Positions 16,185 to 24,195 of a stretch of 64,000 nt of DNA are shown in pieces. The stretch covers positions 2,542,001 through 2,606,000 of the forward strand of contig NZ_JAKWJU010000002.1 in assembly GCF_022524345.1 (NCBI RefSeq), given 5' to 3'. Source of the DNA: Streptomyces marispadix (GTDB lineage: Bacteria; Actinomycetota; Actinomycetes; Streptomycetales; Streptomycetaceae). The notes under the pieces are model-generated. The model ran no database searches, was not told the DNA's origin, and saw only the letters and a list, made by a program, of their open reading frames with translations. The translations under genes were made by a program, and so were the position numbers. Position 1 is the first letter of the stretch. Every line of letters starts with the position of its first letter.

Positions 16185-18956
16185 TCATCGCCGGTCCTTA
16201 CGCGTAGGCGCGTCGCGTGTATGCGCGTTGGCAGAGCGGCGCAGCTCGTAGATCTCCAACGCCTTTGCGGTGGCGCCCGGTTCGCGGTGTACGAGGCGGG
16301 CATAGCGGCCGAGTCCGGCGTACAGGCCCGGTGTGATCGTGGTGTAGCCCTGGGCGATCAGCTCCCTGGAGACCACCAGATAGCCGGGGCGCATACGGGC
16401 CAGATCCTCCGGGCCGTCGAAGTCGCGCTGAAGGGCGCGGGGAATGGCCTGGGGCACGGTGTCGTCGGTGGCCGCGATCGTGGCGTCACGGGGGATGTGG
16501 CTGTCCACCCAGACACGGGTGCGCCGGTGGGCGTCGTCGGGACTGGTGTGGACACGGGTCCAGGCGCGGGCGTCCAGGCTGAGCGCGAGCGCCGCGAGCA
16601 GCAGCGGCAGCGCCGCGGCGATACGGCTCCTGCGGCGTCGGTATCCGCTGCGGCTCCCGCTCCCGCTACGGCTACGGGTACGGCCGGGGAGGACGCCTCC
16701 CAGGGTCCGGGCCTGCGGGTAGAGGTGCATGGCCAGACCGAAGGCGAGGGCGCTGAGGATCACCGTCGGATAGAACATCTGCTCCTCGGTGGTGCCCCAT
16801 ACGACGGCGTAGGCGTCGGCGGGATACGAGCAGGCCGCCACGGCCGTGATCAGCGAGCGTGCGGGAGAGCCGGCGAAGAGCCCGGGATGCCGCCGGCGGC
16901 ACCACAGCAGCCATCCGGTAGCACAGGCGCCGAGCCCGATCAGGCCGTACGGCACGAGGTAGTGGTCGAGGTGGGCGAGCAGCCGCCCGTGCAGGTCGGT
17001 GGTGTTGTGCGGGCTGCCGAATCCGGTGATCTGCTTGACGCCCGACGCCCGGAGGATGCCGTCGAGTTTCTGCTCCCGCCACGCGGACCAGCCCCCCGTC
17101 GCGGCGGTCACGGCGACATAGCTCCCGTAACCGGCGGCGGTGACGGCGGCCGCCGTCAGCCTCATCCGCCGCACCGCACCGGTGGAGGACAGCCCGAGCA
17201 CACCGACAGGCAGAAAGGTGATCAGGCAGTACCAGTCCTTGGTGGTGACCGCCACGGCGAACGCCAGGCCCGCCCCCACGGCCGACGCCATACGGGCGCG
17301 GCGAACCGGCGGCGTACGGGCGAGGATCAGCAGGCCCACGACGGTGGCGGCCATGGCCTGGGCCTCCAGCATGGCGCGGCTGTCGAAGCGGTTGAGGAAC
17401 GGGTCGAGGGCGAGGAGAAGCCCCACCGCCCAGGCGACGGCGGGACGCGCCGCCCGGCGCAGCAGCAGGGTCCCGGCAAGCACCGTCACGGCGCCGAGGA
17501 CCGCGCTGACCGGCCTGAGAGCGAGCACGTCGGTCATCAGATCGCCCTTGTCGCCGATGACTTGGAGTACGCCCGCCAGCACCGCGAAGAACGCGGGCGG
17601 GTGCAGGGCGAAGTAGCCGCCGTGGTAGGCCGGTCCTTCGCCGCGTGCGATGCTGCGGCCGACCTCGACGTAGTAGCACTCGTCCACGTGGAGGTCGTAG
17701 GCGCTGTCGATGGCGGTCATCCGCAGGACGAAGGCGAAGACGCAGAGGGCGGCGAGACCGACTGCCGCCCGTGGGGCCCGAGTCGGGCGCGGGGGCCGGG
17801 GCGGTTCGGCGAGCGGCGCCCTCACGGGGGCGTACTGGTGCCGTCCGAATACGTCCTGCTGCCGTGCGAGCGCTTCGTCGTCGCGGGCGGTACGGATCTC
17901 GACGTGCTCGTCGGACGGGTCGATCCCGATGCGTTTCAGTACCTCGTGGGCGCCGTGTTCGCCGGTGCCCGCAAGCAGCAGCGATGAGCGGGGGGTCGAG
18001 GCGTCGACGAGGTCGGTGACGTGCAGGGCCGCCAGGTCGGCGTCGTCAAGGGCGGTACGCGGCAGGGTGACCAACGTGCGGGCGTCGCTCGGTAGTCGGT
18101 GCGGCGGCCCGTGCGCATGCAGCCGCTGGTGCTCGGCGGCGAGCGCGGCCAGAAGGTGCGCGGCGTTCGCGGGACCCGGCGGCGCCGGATAGATCGGCCC
18201 CCGCCAGCCGAGGCTCGCGCGGACCGCGGCGGGGGAAGGCGCGGGGGCAGGAGAGACGGCGTCGCGGGAGCAGGCAGCGTCGCGGGAAGAGGGAGGCAAG
18301 ACGGTGCACAGCGCGCGCCGCCCGTAGACCAGCCGGACCGCGCACACCTCGACTCGGCGCAGGAGGCCCCCGATTCGGCGCGGCAGGCCCGAGTGCGCCG
18401 GGAGGCGAGTGAGCCCGCGCCCATCGATGGTTCGCCGCAGGGACGCCGCAAGTACGAGCAGCGCCACCGGAGTTCGGCGCGGCAGCACGAGGGGACTGAA
18501 GAACGGCAGGCCGTTCCGTACGTCGATCACGGCGTCGACGGTGTGACGGTGCCGGGCCAGCCACAGCAACACGAACAGCCATACGGTGAGGCGCCCGCCT
18601 CCGCGTACGACCGTGCCGTGCACGGTGGTCTCGCGACGGGCAGCACCACGCGGACGTGCCGTCAGATATGTGACGCGCACTCCCGCGCGATGGAGTTCCC
18701 GTGCGGTCTCGGTGCTGTGGAATCCGCCCTGGCCGGTACGCCGGGCGCTGCCGGTCCTCCGGGCACTGCCGGTGCTCCTGGTGCCGCTGCGGTCAGCGTG
18801 GTCAGCGCGGTCGGTGTCCCCGCTGCTGCCGGGCGGCGCGGCGCCGTCCGACTCGCCCTGAACAGGCCGCGATCGATACGTCTCCCATCGGTCGCACACG
18901 ACCACATGGCGCCCACGCCAGTCCTCGGTGGCGGGCAAGGCGCTGTGCAGATTCAT
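16185..18956 (-). CDS. GT39-like membrane glycosyltransferase fused to a GT4 acceptor half lacking its donor domain
   Basis: In this 923-residue protein, residues 1 to about 255 match the first half of the GT4 protein at 9404-11842 (RGRHVVV, LTARPRGAARRE, GTVVRGGGR, NGLPFFSPLVL). At PAPPG the text then jumps straight to NAAHLLAALAAE, skipping the donor-binding half and its E-x7-E motif. The shared unknown domain follows (TLVTLPRTALDDADL, HVTDL, RIGIDPSDE). From about residue 370 a GT39/ArnT-like polytopic transferase has the acidic pair in DLHVDECYYVEVGR, ALHPPAFFAVLAG and about ten hydrophobic segments. The start is ATG 18956 with AAAGGGG about nine bases upstream. It probably uses a lipid-phosphate sugar donor outside the membrane, such as the product of the GT2 enzyme. 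Confidence 0.82.
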   Translation of the reverse strand: MNLHSALPATEDWRGRHVVVCDRWETYRSRPVQGESDGAAPPGSSGDTDRADHADRSGTRSTGSARRTGSARRTGQGGFHSTETARELHRAGVRVTYLTARPRGAARRETTVHGTVVRGGGRLTVWLFVLLWLARHRHTVDAVIDVRNGLPFFSPLVLPRRTPVALLVLAASLRRTIDGRGLTRLPAHSGLPRRIGGLLRRVEVCAVRLVYGRRALCTVLPPSSRDAACSRDAVSPAPAPSPAAVRASLGWRGPIYPAPPGPANAAHLLAALAAEHQRLHAHGPPHRLPSDARTLVTLPRTALDDADLAALHVTDLVDASTPRSSLLLAGTGEHGAHEVLKRIGIDPSDEHVEIRTARDDEALARQQDVFGRHQYAPVRAPLAEPPRPPRPTRAPRAAVGLAALCVFAFVLRMTAIDSAYDLHVDECYYVEVGRSIARGEGPAYHGGYFALHPPAFFAVLAGVLQVIGDKGDLMTDVLALRPVSAVLGAVTVLAGTLLLRRAARPAVAWAVGLLLALDPFLNRFDSRAMLEAQAMAATVVGLLILARTPPVRRARMASAVGAGLAFAVAVTTKDWYCLITFLPVGVLGLSSTGAVRRMRLTAAAVTAAGYGSYVAVTAATGGWSAWREQKLDGILRASGVKQITGFGSPHNTTDLHGRLLAHLDHYLVPYGLIGLGACATGWLLWCRRRHPGLFAGSPARSLITAVAACSYPADAYAVVWGTTEEQMFYPTVILSALAFGLAMHLYPQARTLGGVLPGRTRSRSGSGSRSGYRRRRSRIAAALPLLLAALALSLDARAWTRVHTSPDDAHRRTRVWVDSHIPRDATIAATDDTVPQAIPRALQRDFDGPEDLARMRPGYLVVSRELIAQGYTTITPGLYAGLGRYARLVHREPGATAKALEIYELRRSANAHTRDAPTRKDRR

Positions 18957-19114
18957 CGTCGTACGCCCCTTTTGTGCTCGTCGGCTGGGCTACATCCCAC
19001 GAGCAGCGGGAGGCGCGATCAATGGCGGGCCCGCATCCATCGACACAGTGGCCGCACTTCTCCTCCGGGTGTTCTCAGCGGCCGTACCGGACCTGTAGCC
19101 GCCCGCTCAGCACA

Positions 19115-19146
19115 AGCGGGCCGACCCGGTACCTGGTCGGCCCGCT
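19115..19146 (-). terminator. hairpin terminator between two minus-strand genes
   Basis: AGCGGGCCGACC (19115-19126) pairs perfectly with GGTCGGCCCGCT (19135-19146) around an 8-base loop. It lies 85 bases beyond the stop of the gene ending at 19231. The remaining bases, 18957-19114, hold no gene and should contain the promoter of the GT39-like gene. Confidence 0.75.
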
Positions 19147-19230
19147 CATATCCCGGCCTCGCCGTAAAGCGTTCCTGCGGTCTCGCGGGACGGGCGCGGG
19201 ACAGCCGCCGTCTTGCCGTCCTGCTCGGAC

Positions 19231-19794
19231 TCAGCGAGCAGCGTCGCCTTCCACCATCGTCACCTCGGCGGTGGTCTCCCCGTGGCCGTCAACCTTCCAC
19301 TGGGTGCGCGGCAGTTCGCCGGGCTTGAGGTTGTCGGCGGTGTCGACCTCGGTGCGCAGCGTGATCGACTGACCGGGGTGAAGATTCAGTTCGGCGTCAC
19401 AATGCATCATCTTCCGGTTCTTCTCGTCGAGTTCGCACATCGCCACCCGCTCTCCGTCGCTGTCCTTGAACAGCTCGGTGAACGGCCACGACAGGCCGTC
19501 GGAGTCGAGCCTCACGTCGATCGGCAGCGAATCGACGGTGCTGCCGCCGCGATTCGTAATCTTGACCGCCGGGAATCCGGGCTTTCCGGGGACAGCGGTC
19601 CTGAACGGCACGCCCTCGACGGAGATGTTCCCGGCCGAGTCGGCCGGGACATCCATGACCTGCGGTCCCTCGGCTGCGAAGGCCGTCCCCCCGCCCGCCG
19701 TGATCGCGGCCAAAGCCAGCGCGGCGGTGATTCCGGCCCTGGCGGACTTCCTGCGCATCCCATTTCGCCGACCCCGGCTCTTGACGGTATTCAT
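19231..19794 (-). CDS. small secreted protein consisting of the shared C-terminal domain (family member 3)
   Basis: This 187-residue protein has a signal peptide (RRNGMRRKSARAG, then ITAALALAAITAGGG, cleaved near TAFA-AE at about 40). The mature part is essentially the family domain: PGFPAVKITNRGGSTV, two Cys 12 residues apart (MCELDEKNRKMMHC), LHPGQSITLRTEV, LKPGELPRTQWKV. Here the GPKGV motif of the relatives is replaced by SDGLSWPF. The start is ATG 19794, with AAGGAGG six bases upstream; frames further upstream are not protein-like. As the minimal member, it suggests the domain folds and acts alone. Function is unknown. Confidence 0.8.
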   Translation of the reverse strand: MNTVKSRGRRNGMRRKSARAGITAALALAAITAGGGTAFAAEGPQVMDVPADSAGNISVEGVPFRTAVPGKPGFPAVKITNRGGSTVDSLPIDVRLDSDGLSWPFTELFKDSDGERVAMCELDEKNRKMMHCDAELNLHPGQSITLRTEVDTADNLKPGELPRTQWKVDGHGETTAEVTMVEGDAAR

Positions 19795-20048
19795 GGAGCC
19801 TCCTTGACCCATGTGGTGCGGCGTCGGCAGTAGTTCCGCCGATGTTCCGCCCGCACCTGCATTGAGAATGTGCACGCGGGGTTTTCAACAACCGGAAAGG
19901 ACGTGCAAGTTGGCCACGCTGTAGAAGCCCTTCGGAGCGCGCTTCCTGTGTGGTGAGGGCTCGTCGGGGCGCAACGCGGGGCAGGGCGGGCGGAGTTGGA
20001 TCTGCCCCCTGGTTGCGTGCCGTCCGGGGTGCGGCTTGACTGCCCGCC

Positions 20049-20723
20049 ATGGAGCAACAGAGCGAGCAGGACGGGGCGCACCTGCTCGCGGAGCTGGACG
20101 CGACCCCGCTGGCCGAGCTGCGCCGGCGCGCCGCGATCGTCACCGCGCTGTCGGGCGGCCCCGGGACCTTCTCGCAGAAGTCCGTTTCCTACCGGGTGGA
20201 CGGCGCGACGCGGTTCGCGTGGAACGACAGCGGCGGTCAGTCCGTCAAGTGGTACTTCACCGACGACGGCCGGGCACTGCTGATCGCGTTCGAGCACGAG
20301 GGCGAGCTGAACCTCCCCGGGCCGACGGACGAGTTCGCGCTCCAGCGGACCTACTACCGGGGCGTCCCCGACGACCTCCTGCGATACGCCGGGGACCGTA
20401 CCCGGGCGTACGAGAACATCACACTGACCGACCCCGAGACCGGCGCCACACTCCTGACCGCGACCGGGGTGTGCTGGTACGACGGCGCCCACTGGCACAT
20501 CGCCGACGGGCTGCTGGCGTACTGCGCGGAGGAGGGCATCGACCTCGACTTCGAGTCGGGGCTCGACATGAGCCCATACGTCCTCGGGCGGGACTTCACC
20601 CCGGAGACCTACCTCGACCACTACTACTACCGCGACGAGGGGGACGACCTCCCGGTCGCCGAGCGCGCTGCCGTGCTCGACGCCATCCGTCCCGTCTTCG
20701 CCCAGCACCCTCCGTCCCGCTGA
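20049..20723 (+). CDS. hypothetical soluble protein
   Basis: This 224-residue acidic protein has no signal peptide or membrane segment. Codon use is typical of the genome, and the protein reads as a real globular sequence rich in aromatic residues (VKWYFTDDGRALLIAFEHEG, TYYRGVPDDLLRYAGDRTRA, CWYDGAHWHIADGLLAYCAEEG, YLDHYYYRDEGDDLP). I do not recognise the family. The overall look, small, acidic and Tyr/Trp-rich, resembles some immunity-type or SMI1-like proteins, but no motif confirms that. The ribosome site before ATG 20049 is weak. No partner toxin gene lies beside it. Confidence 0.65.
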   Translation: MEQQSEQDGAHLLAELDATPLAELRRRAAIVTALSGGPGTFSQKSVSYRVDGATRFAWNDSGGQSVKWYFTDDGRALLIAFEHEGELNLPGPTDEFALQRTYYRGVPDDLLRYAGDRTRAYENITLTDPETGATLLTATGVCWYDGAHWHIADGLLAYCAEEGIDLDFESGLDMSPYVLGRDFTPETYLDHYYYRDEGDDLPVAERAAVLDAIRPVFAQHPPSR

Positions 20724-21020
20724 TGGCCACGCCCGGCCTTACGGAGCTGCCAGGGCGAGCCCCGCGCGCCGCTACCGGACACGCACCGCGGCGTAGGTGG
20801 AAATCTCCGGGGATCGGCCCGCTGACGCCGCCCACCACAGCAAGATCATCCAACTTCTGCTGCTTCACCCGATCGGCCCTGACAAGGGCAAACCGGCGTT
20901 CGTAGAGTCGAGTTCAAGATCGACTCAGCGGAGACTCAGACCAACAGGTCTGCCTCCAGGGCGCGTTGCCCAGTCCGGACGCGCGCAGCCAACGTCTTGT
21001 ATCCCCCAAAAGGAGCCGCC

Positions 21021-22328
21021 ATGGCCGCCTTCCGACCCGTGCCCCACCTGGAGTGCGGCGATTCTCCCCCGCGAGCACGGGCCGTACGAAGACTTCAGCG
21101 CGAGGCGCCAGTACTGGCCCGGCAACTGCTCGACGGGCCCCATCTACCGGCGTCCGCCGGGCACTTGGCCGTACGCGACGTGGCGGAGGACGTCGCGCTG
21201 TGGCTCTCCGTGCTCGCGGGCGACATCACCGGCGCCGACGTCGCCCATCGCTTCCGCCGCCGCGGACGCACACACTCGAGCCGTCACGTACCGCTGGAGG
21301 ACGCCGTACTGCTACAGCACATCTGTGCACGCCTGATCGACGAGGCCGTCACCGCCGAGATCTCCCGGCGGCACGACAAGGCAGGAGCCTCGGGGACCGG
21401 AAACCCGGGCGCGCACGGCGAGTCGGGCGACTGCCCGCGCGACGACCGCTTCGGCCCCTTCGGCCGCGGCGACGGGGACGACGGTGGGCGGCGGCGCGAC
21501 GACGCACGCGGCGAAGCAGCGGGGCACGACACGGCGGCCCGGCCCGATTTCGACGCCTCCCAGGGGGAGTTCACACGCATCCTGGCCACCGCCACCACCG
21601 CCGTCGCCGCCGGGTACCGCGACGCACGCCTCGAACTGCCCTCACCCGTGGACGAGATCGAGCAGACGGTGAAGACGCTGAGCGGCGGCAGCGGTCACGG
21701 TGCGGGCACCGCGGACCTGCCCGGGCACATCGCGACGCCGCTGCGCTGGTGCCTGGCCAGCGTCCGGCTCACCGACGCACACCCGGCGTCGCGCCGCTTC
21801 CGCGCCGCCAACCCGCACGCGCTCACCGCCGTGACCGACTCCCGCCTGATCTGCTACTCCCGCGAACGCCCCACCGTCCCGGAGGGTTTCCCCGCACACG
21901 GCCTCGCCTGCGTCGACGACGACACCGCCCTCGCCGCGCGGCACGCCATCGCCTCCGCGGGACTGGCACACCACTACGGACTCGACCAGGTCAAGGCCCA
22001 GCAGGTCCTTCCCGTCATCCGTGCGCTGGAGCAGGACCCGGCACGGCACGAGGCGTTCATCGACTCCTGCCTCGGCCCGCTCCGCACCAGCGACAGGCAC
22101 CGCCATCTCCTCGACACCCTCCGCGCCTATCTGGCACACGGGCTGCGGACGACTCCGGCCGCGCGCAGCCTGTACGTTCACCGCCACACCTTCACCTACC
22201 GGCTCCACAGCATCCGCAGACTGACGGGCCTCGACCTGGCCCACCCCCTGCACCGGCTGCGCGCCGAACTCGCCCTGCTCCTGCTTTCCGTACAACTGGG
22301 CGCGGAGGCGGGACGCCGGCTGGGCTGA
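21021..22328 (+). CDS. PucR-type transcriptional regulator, paralogue 2
   Basis: This 435-residue protein is a clear paralogue of the regulator at 6409-7731. It has a helical N-terminal part (LARQLLDGPHLPASAGHLAV) and a long low-complexity polar linker (about 115-175). The central part (RRFRAANPHALTAVTDSRLI, SRERPTVPEGF) is followed by the PucR-type HTH near residue 362 (LLDTLRAYLAHGL, AARSLYVHRHTFTYRLHSI, LTGLDLAHPL). The start is ATG 21021, with AAAAGGAG seven bases upstream. The gene converges on family member 4 (22480-23793), with a shared terminator between them. Its ligand and targets are unknown. Pairing of a PucR paralogue with a family protein occurs at both ends of the island. Confidence 0.82.
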   Translation: MAAFRPVPHLECGDSPPRARAVRRLQREAPVLARQLLDGPHLPASAGHLAVRDVAEDVALWLSVLAGDITGADVAHRFRRRGRTHSSRHVPLEDAVLLQHICARLIDEAVTAEISRRHDKAGASGTGNPGAHGESGDCPRDDRFGPFGRGDGDDGGRRRDDARGEAAGHDTAARPDFDASQGEFTRILATATTAVAAGYRDARLELPSPVDEIEQTVKTLSGGSGHGAGTADLPGHIATPLRWCLASVRLTDAHPASRRFRAANPHALTAVTDSRLICYSRERPTVPEGFPAHGLACVDDDTALAARHAIASAGLAHHYGLDQVKAQQVLPVIRALEQDPARHEAFIDSCLGPLRTSDRHRHLLDTLRAYLAHGLRTTPAARSLYVHRHTFTYRLHSIRRLTGLDLAHPLHRLRAELALLLLSVQLGAEAGRRLG

Positions 22329-22375
22329 CGGCGGGTCTGTACGGGCTCTGCCGCCGGGTGCGCCAACAGCCGCAT

Positions 22376-22406
22376 CGGCGGCCCGCGTCGGCTCCGCGGG
22401 CCGCCG
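22376..22406. terminator. bidirectional hairpin terminator
   Basis: CGGCGGCCCGCG (22376-22387) pairs perfectly with CGCGGGCCGCCG (22395-22406) around a 7-base loop. It lies between the converging genes ending at 22328 (+) and 22480 (-), and can serve both. Confidence 0.78.
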
Positions 22407-22479
22407 AACGGGCGCCCAGTCGACGGAGCCTGGGCACCTGGGAGGGGGATTTGGCGCAGCAGGGGCCGGGAGCCGGGGG

Positions 22480-23793
22480 CTACTTCATCAGCCAGTCGGT
22501 CTTCGCGCTCTGGTCGGCGATGTGCCAGGTGATGGACGGCATGTCACCGGGCTTGAGGGACTTGTCGGTGTTGACCTCCGTACGAAGCTCGACGCTCTGA
22601 CCGGGGTCGAGGTTGAGCGGTACGTCCTTGCACAGCGAGGTCCCCGCGTCGCCGTCGACGACATGGCACGGGGTCTCGACGAGGTTGCCGTCGCGGTCCT
22701 GGTAGACCACGTTGAAGCCCCATTTCACGCCCTCGGGGCCCAACTTGAGGGTGACGTCCTGGTTGCCGATGCGGGCGTTGCCGGTGTTGGTGACCTTCAG
22801 CCGCGGCACCGCCGGCCCGCCCGGCACGGCCGTGATGTGGCTGACGGGGTCGAGGGCGACCTTCGTGTCCTGGGCTTCCAGGTCGGGGAAGTGCCAGACC
22901 TGGCCGTCGTTGCGGGCGGCGACGAAGACTCCTCCGGCGCGATCGGAACGGATGGAGACGGCGCTGCCCATCCCGGTGGCGACCTTCTCCGTGGTGCCGT
23001 CGGCCAGATCGATGCGGTGCAGTTCGCCGTTCGTCCGGACTCCGTACGCCTGGCCGGAGCCGGTGATGACGACGTCGTGGTAGGCGCCCCCGGGGATCTC
23101 CCGCTTCGTGTTGTCGCTGAGGTCCACTTCGTAGAGGTGCCCGCCGGAATCGATCTCGCTGACGTACGCGTGACCCTTGTGGTCCAGGGCCACTCCGTGC
23201 ATGTAGTAGCTGCCGTCGGCCACCTCGGTGGTCTTCTTCGTGGCCAGGTCGAGGCGGTAGAGCTTGTGCGACCCCTGGGCGGTCGAGATGTAGGCGTTGC
23301 CCTTGCCGTCCAGTTCGATGTCGGTCGGGTTGGACAGGGTGGTGACGACGTCGACGTTGCCGGTGGTCAGGTCGATGCGCCGCACCTTGTCGTCGCCCCA
23401 AGCCACGTTGTAGGCGGTGTCGTCGTCCGCGAGCACGGTCTTCCAACCGATGCCGGTGGCCACCCTCTTCGTCTCGCCGGTGTCGAGGTTCTTGCGGTAG
23501 AGCGTCCCCTCGCCGGACGAATCGGTGATGTAGAGGTTCCTGCCGGTGCTGTCGACGTCGACATCGGTGGCATCGGTGCGGTCGAAGACCTGACGGCACT
23601 TCTCCGACGGGCACGACACCGACGTATCGGCCGCCGCCGGGTCCGCGTCCTCCGCCGCGTACGCGGGTGCGGCGCCCCCCAGGGCGATACCGGCGACCGT
23701 CATCGCGGCCAGCGCGGTCAGCCCTGGCCGAGCGGCCCGGCCGGCAGCGGCCGGACGACGGGCCCCGGGGCGATTGCGGGTGAACAGCTGCAT
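22480..23793 (-). CDS. secreted beta-propeller protein with the shared C-terminal domain (family member 4)
   Basis: This 437-residue protein has a signal peptide (residues 1 to about 47, PGLTALAAMTVAGIALGG, cleaved near AYA-AE). Residues about 65-305 form an NHL/SMP-30-like beta-propeller of about six blades, each with a motif such as DVDVDSTGRNLYITD, IELDGKGNAYIST or GVALDHKGHAYVSE. The family domain fills the last 120 residues: VPRLKVTNTGNARIG, LGPEGVKWGF, two Cys 12 apart (PCHV to SLC), NLDPGQSVELRTEV, LKPGDMPSITWHI. The start is ATG 23793, with GGAGG six bases upstream. The propeller could bind a ligand or partner protein outside the cell. The only obvious relative of the C-terminal part is the family described at 4974-5993. 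Confidence 0.83.
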   Translation of the reverse strand: MQLFTRNRPGARRPAAAGRAARPGLTALAAMTVAGIALGGAAPAYAAEDADPAAADTSVSCPSEKCRQVFDRTDATDVDVDSTGRNLYITDSSGEGTLYRKNLDTGETKRVATGIGWKTVLADDDTAYNVAWGDDKVRRIDLTTGNVDVVTTLSNPTDIELDGKGNAYISTAQGSHKLYRLDLATKKTTEVADGSYYMHGVALDHKGHAYVSEIDSGGHLYEVDLSDNTKREIPGGAYHDVVITGSGQAYGVRTNGELHRIDLADGTTEKVATGMGSAVSIRSDRAGGVFVAARNDGQVWHFPDLEAQDTKVALDPVSHITAVPGGPAVPRLKVTNTGNARIGNQDVTLKLGPEGVKWGFNVVYQDRDGNLVETPCHVVDGDAGTSLCKDVPLNLDPGQSVELRTEVNTDKSLKPGDMPSITWHIADQSAKTDWLMK

Positions 23794-24195
23794 GTCTTCC
23801 TCCAGGCTTCAGCGGCTGCCGCGCGGACGTTCCACACTGCTCGCCACCCGGGACGATGCGCCGCCAACGCCCCCTGGAAGCCGATCGATTGACGATTCGG
23901 GACACACAGGCCAAGGACGGGACATGCCACACGCTCCGCGCCCCCGCAGGCGTCCGCCGCAGCGCCCCGCCCCTTCCCCGTGTCCTTCGACTGGCGTAAC
24001 CCCGGCCACCCCACGCCCCCACGCCCACACCGCCACCACCCGACGCATGAATGCCCTGGCCCGCCCCGTGCCCATGGCCCTGCCCGGCGCCGCCGTACAC
24101 CGCCCGTACACCACCGTCCCGGCCTCGCCCCCGACGCGTGCGAATCGCGACGCGTCGCCGCCGCGTGCAGTGTGGATATGTCCAGGAGGGTTGCG
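23794..24195. other. divergent intergenic region
   Basis: These 402 bases lie between two divergent starts. A long open frame reads into the downstream phosphatase gene, but its translation is Pro/His/Arg-rich and not protein-like. No clear promoter motif or repeat was seen. Confidence 0.45.

Noticed and set aside
16077..17987. Plus-strand open frame of over 600 codons opposite the GT39-like gene
   Set aside because: It is antisense to a gene with clear membrane segments and motifs; its own translation is repetitive Gly/Arg-rich.
20049..20723. Toxin-immunity or SMI1-like assignment for the hypothetical protein
   Set aside because: Only general composition suggested it; no motif and no toxin gene nearby.
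20997..21020. TTG upstream start for the second PucR-type regulator
   Set aside because: AAAAGGAG lies seven bases before ATG 21021, which is the better start.
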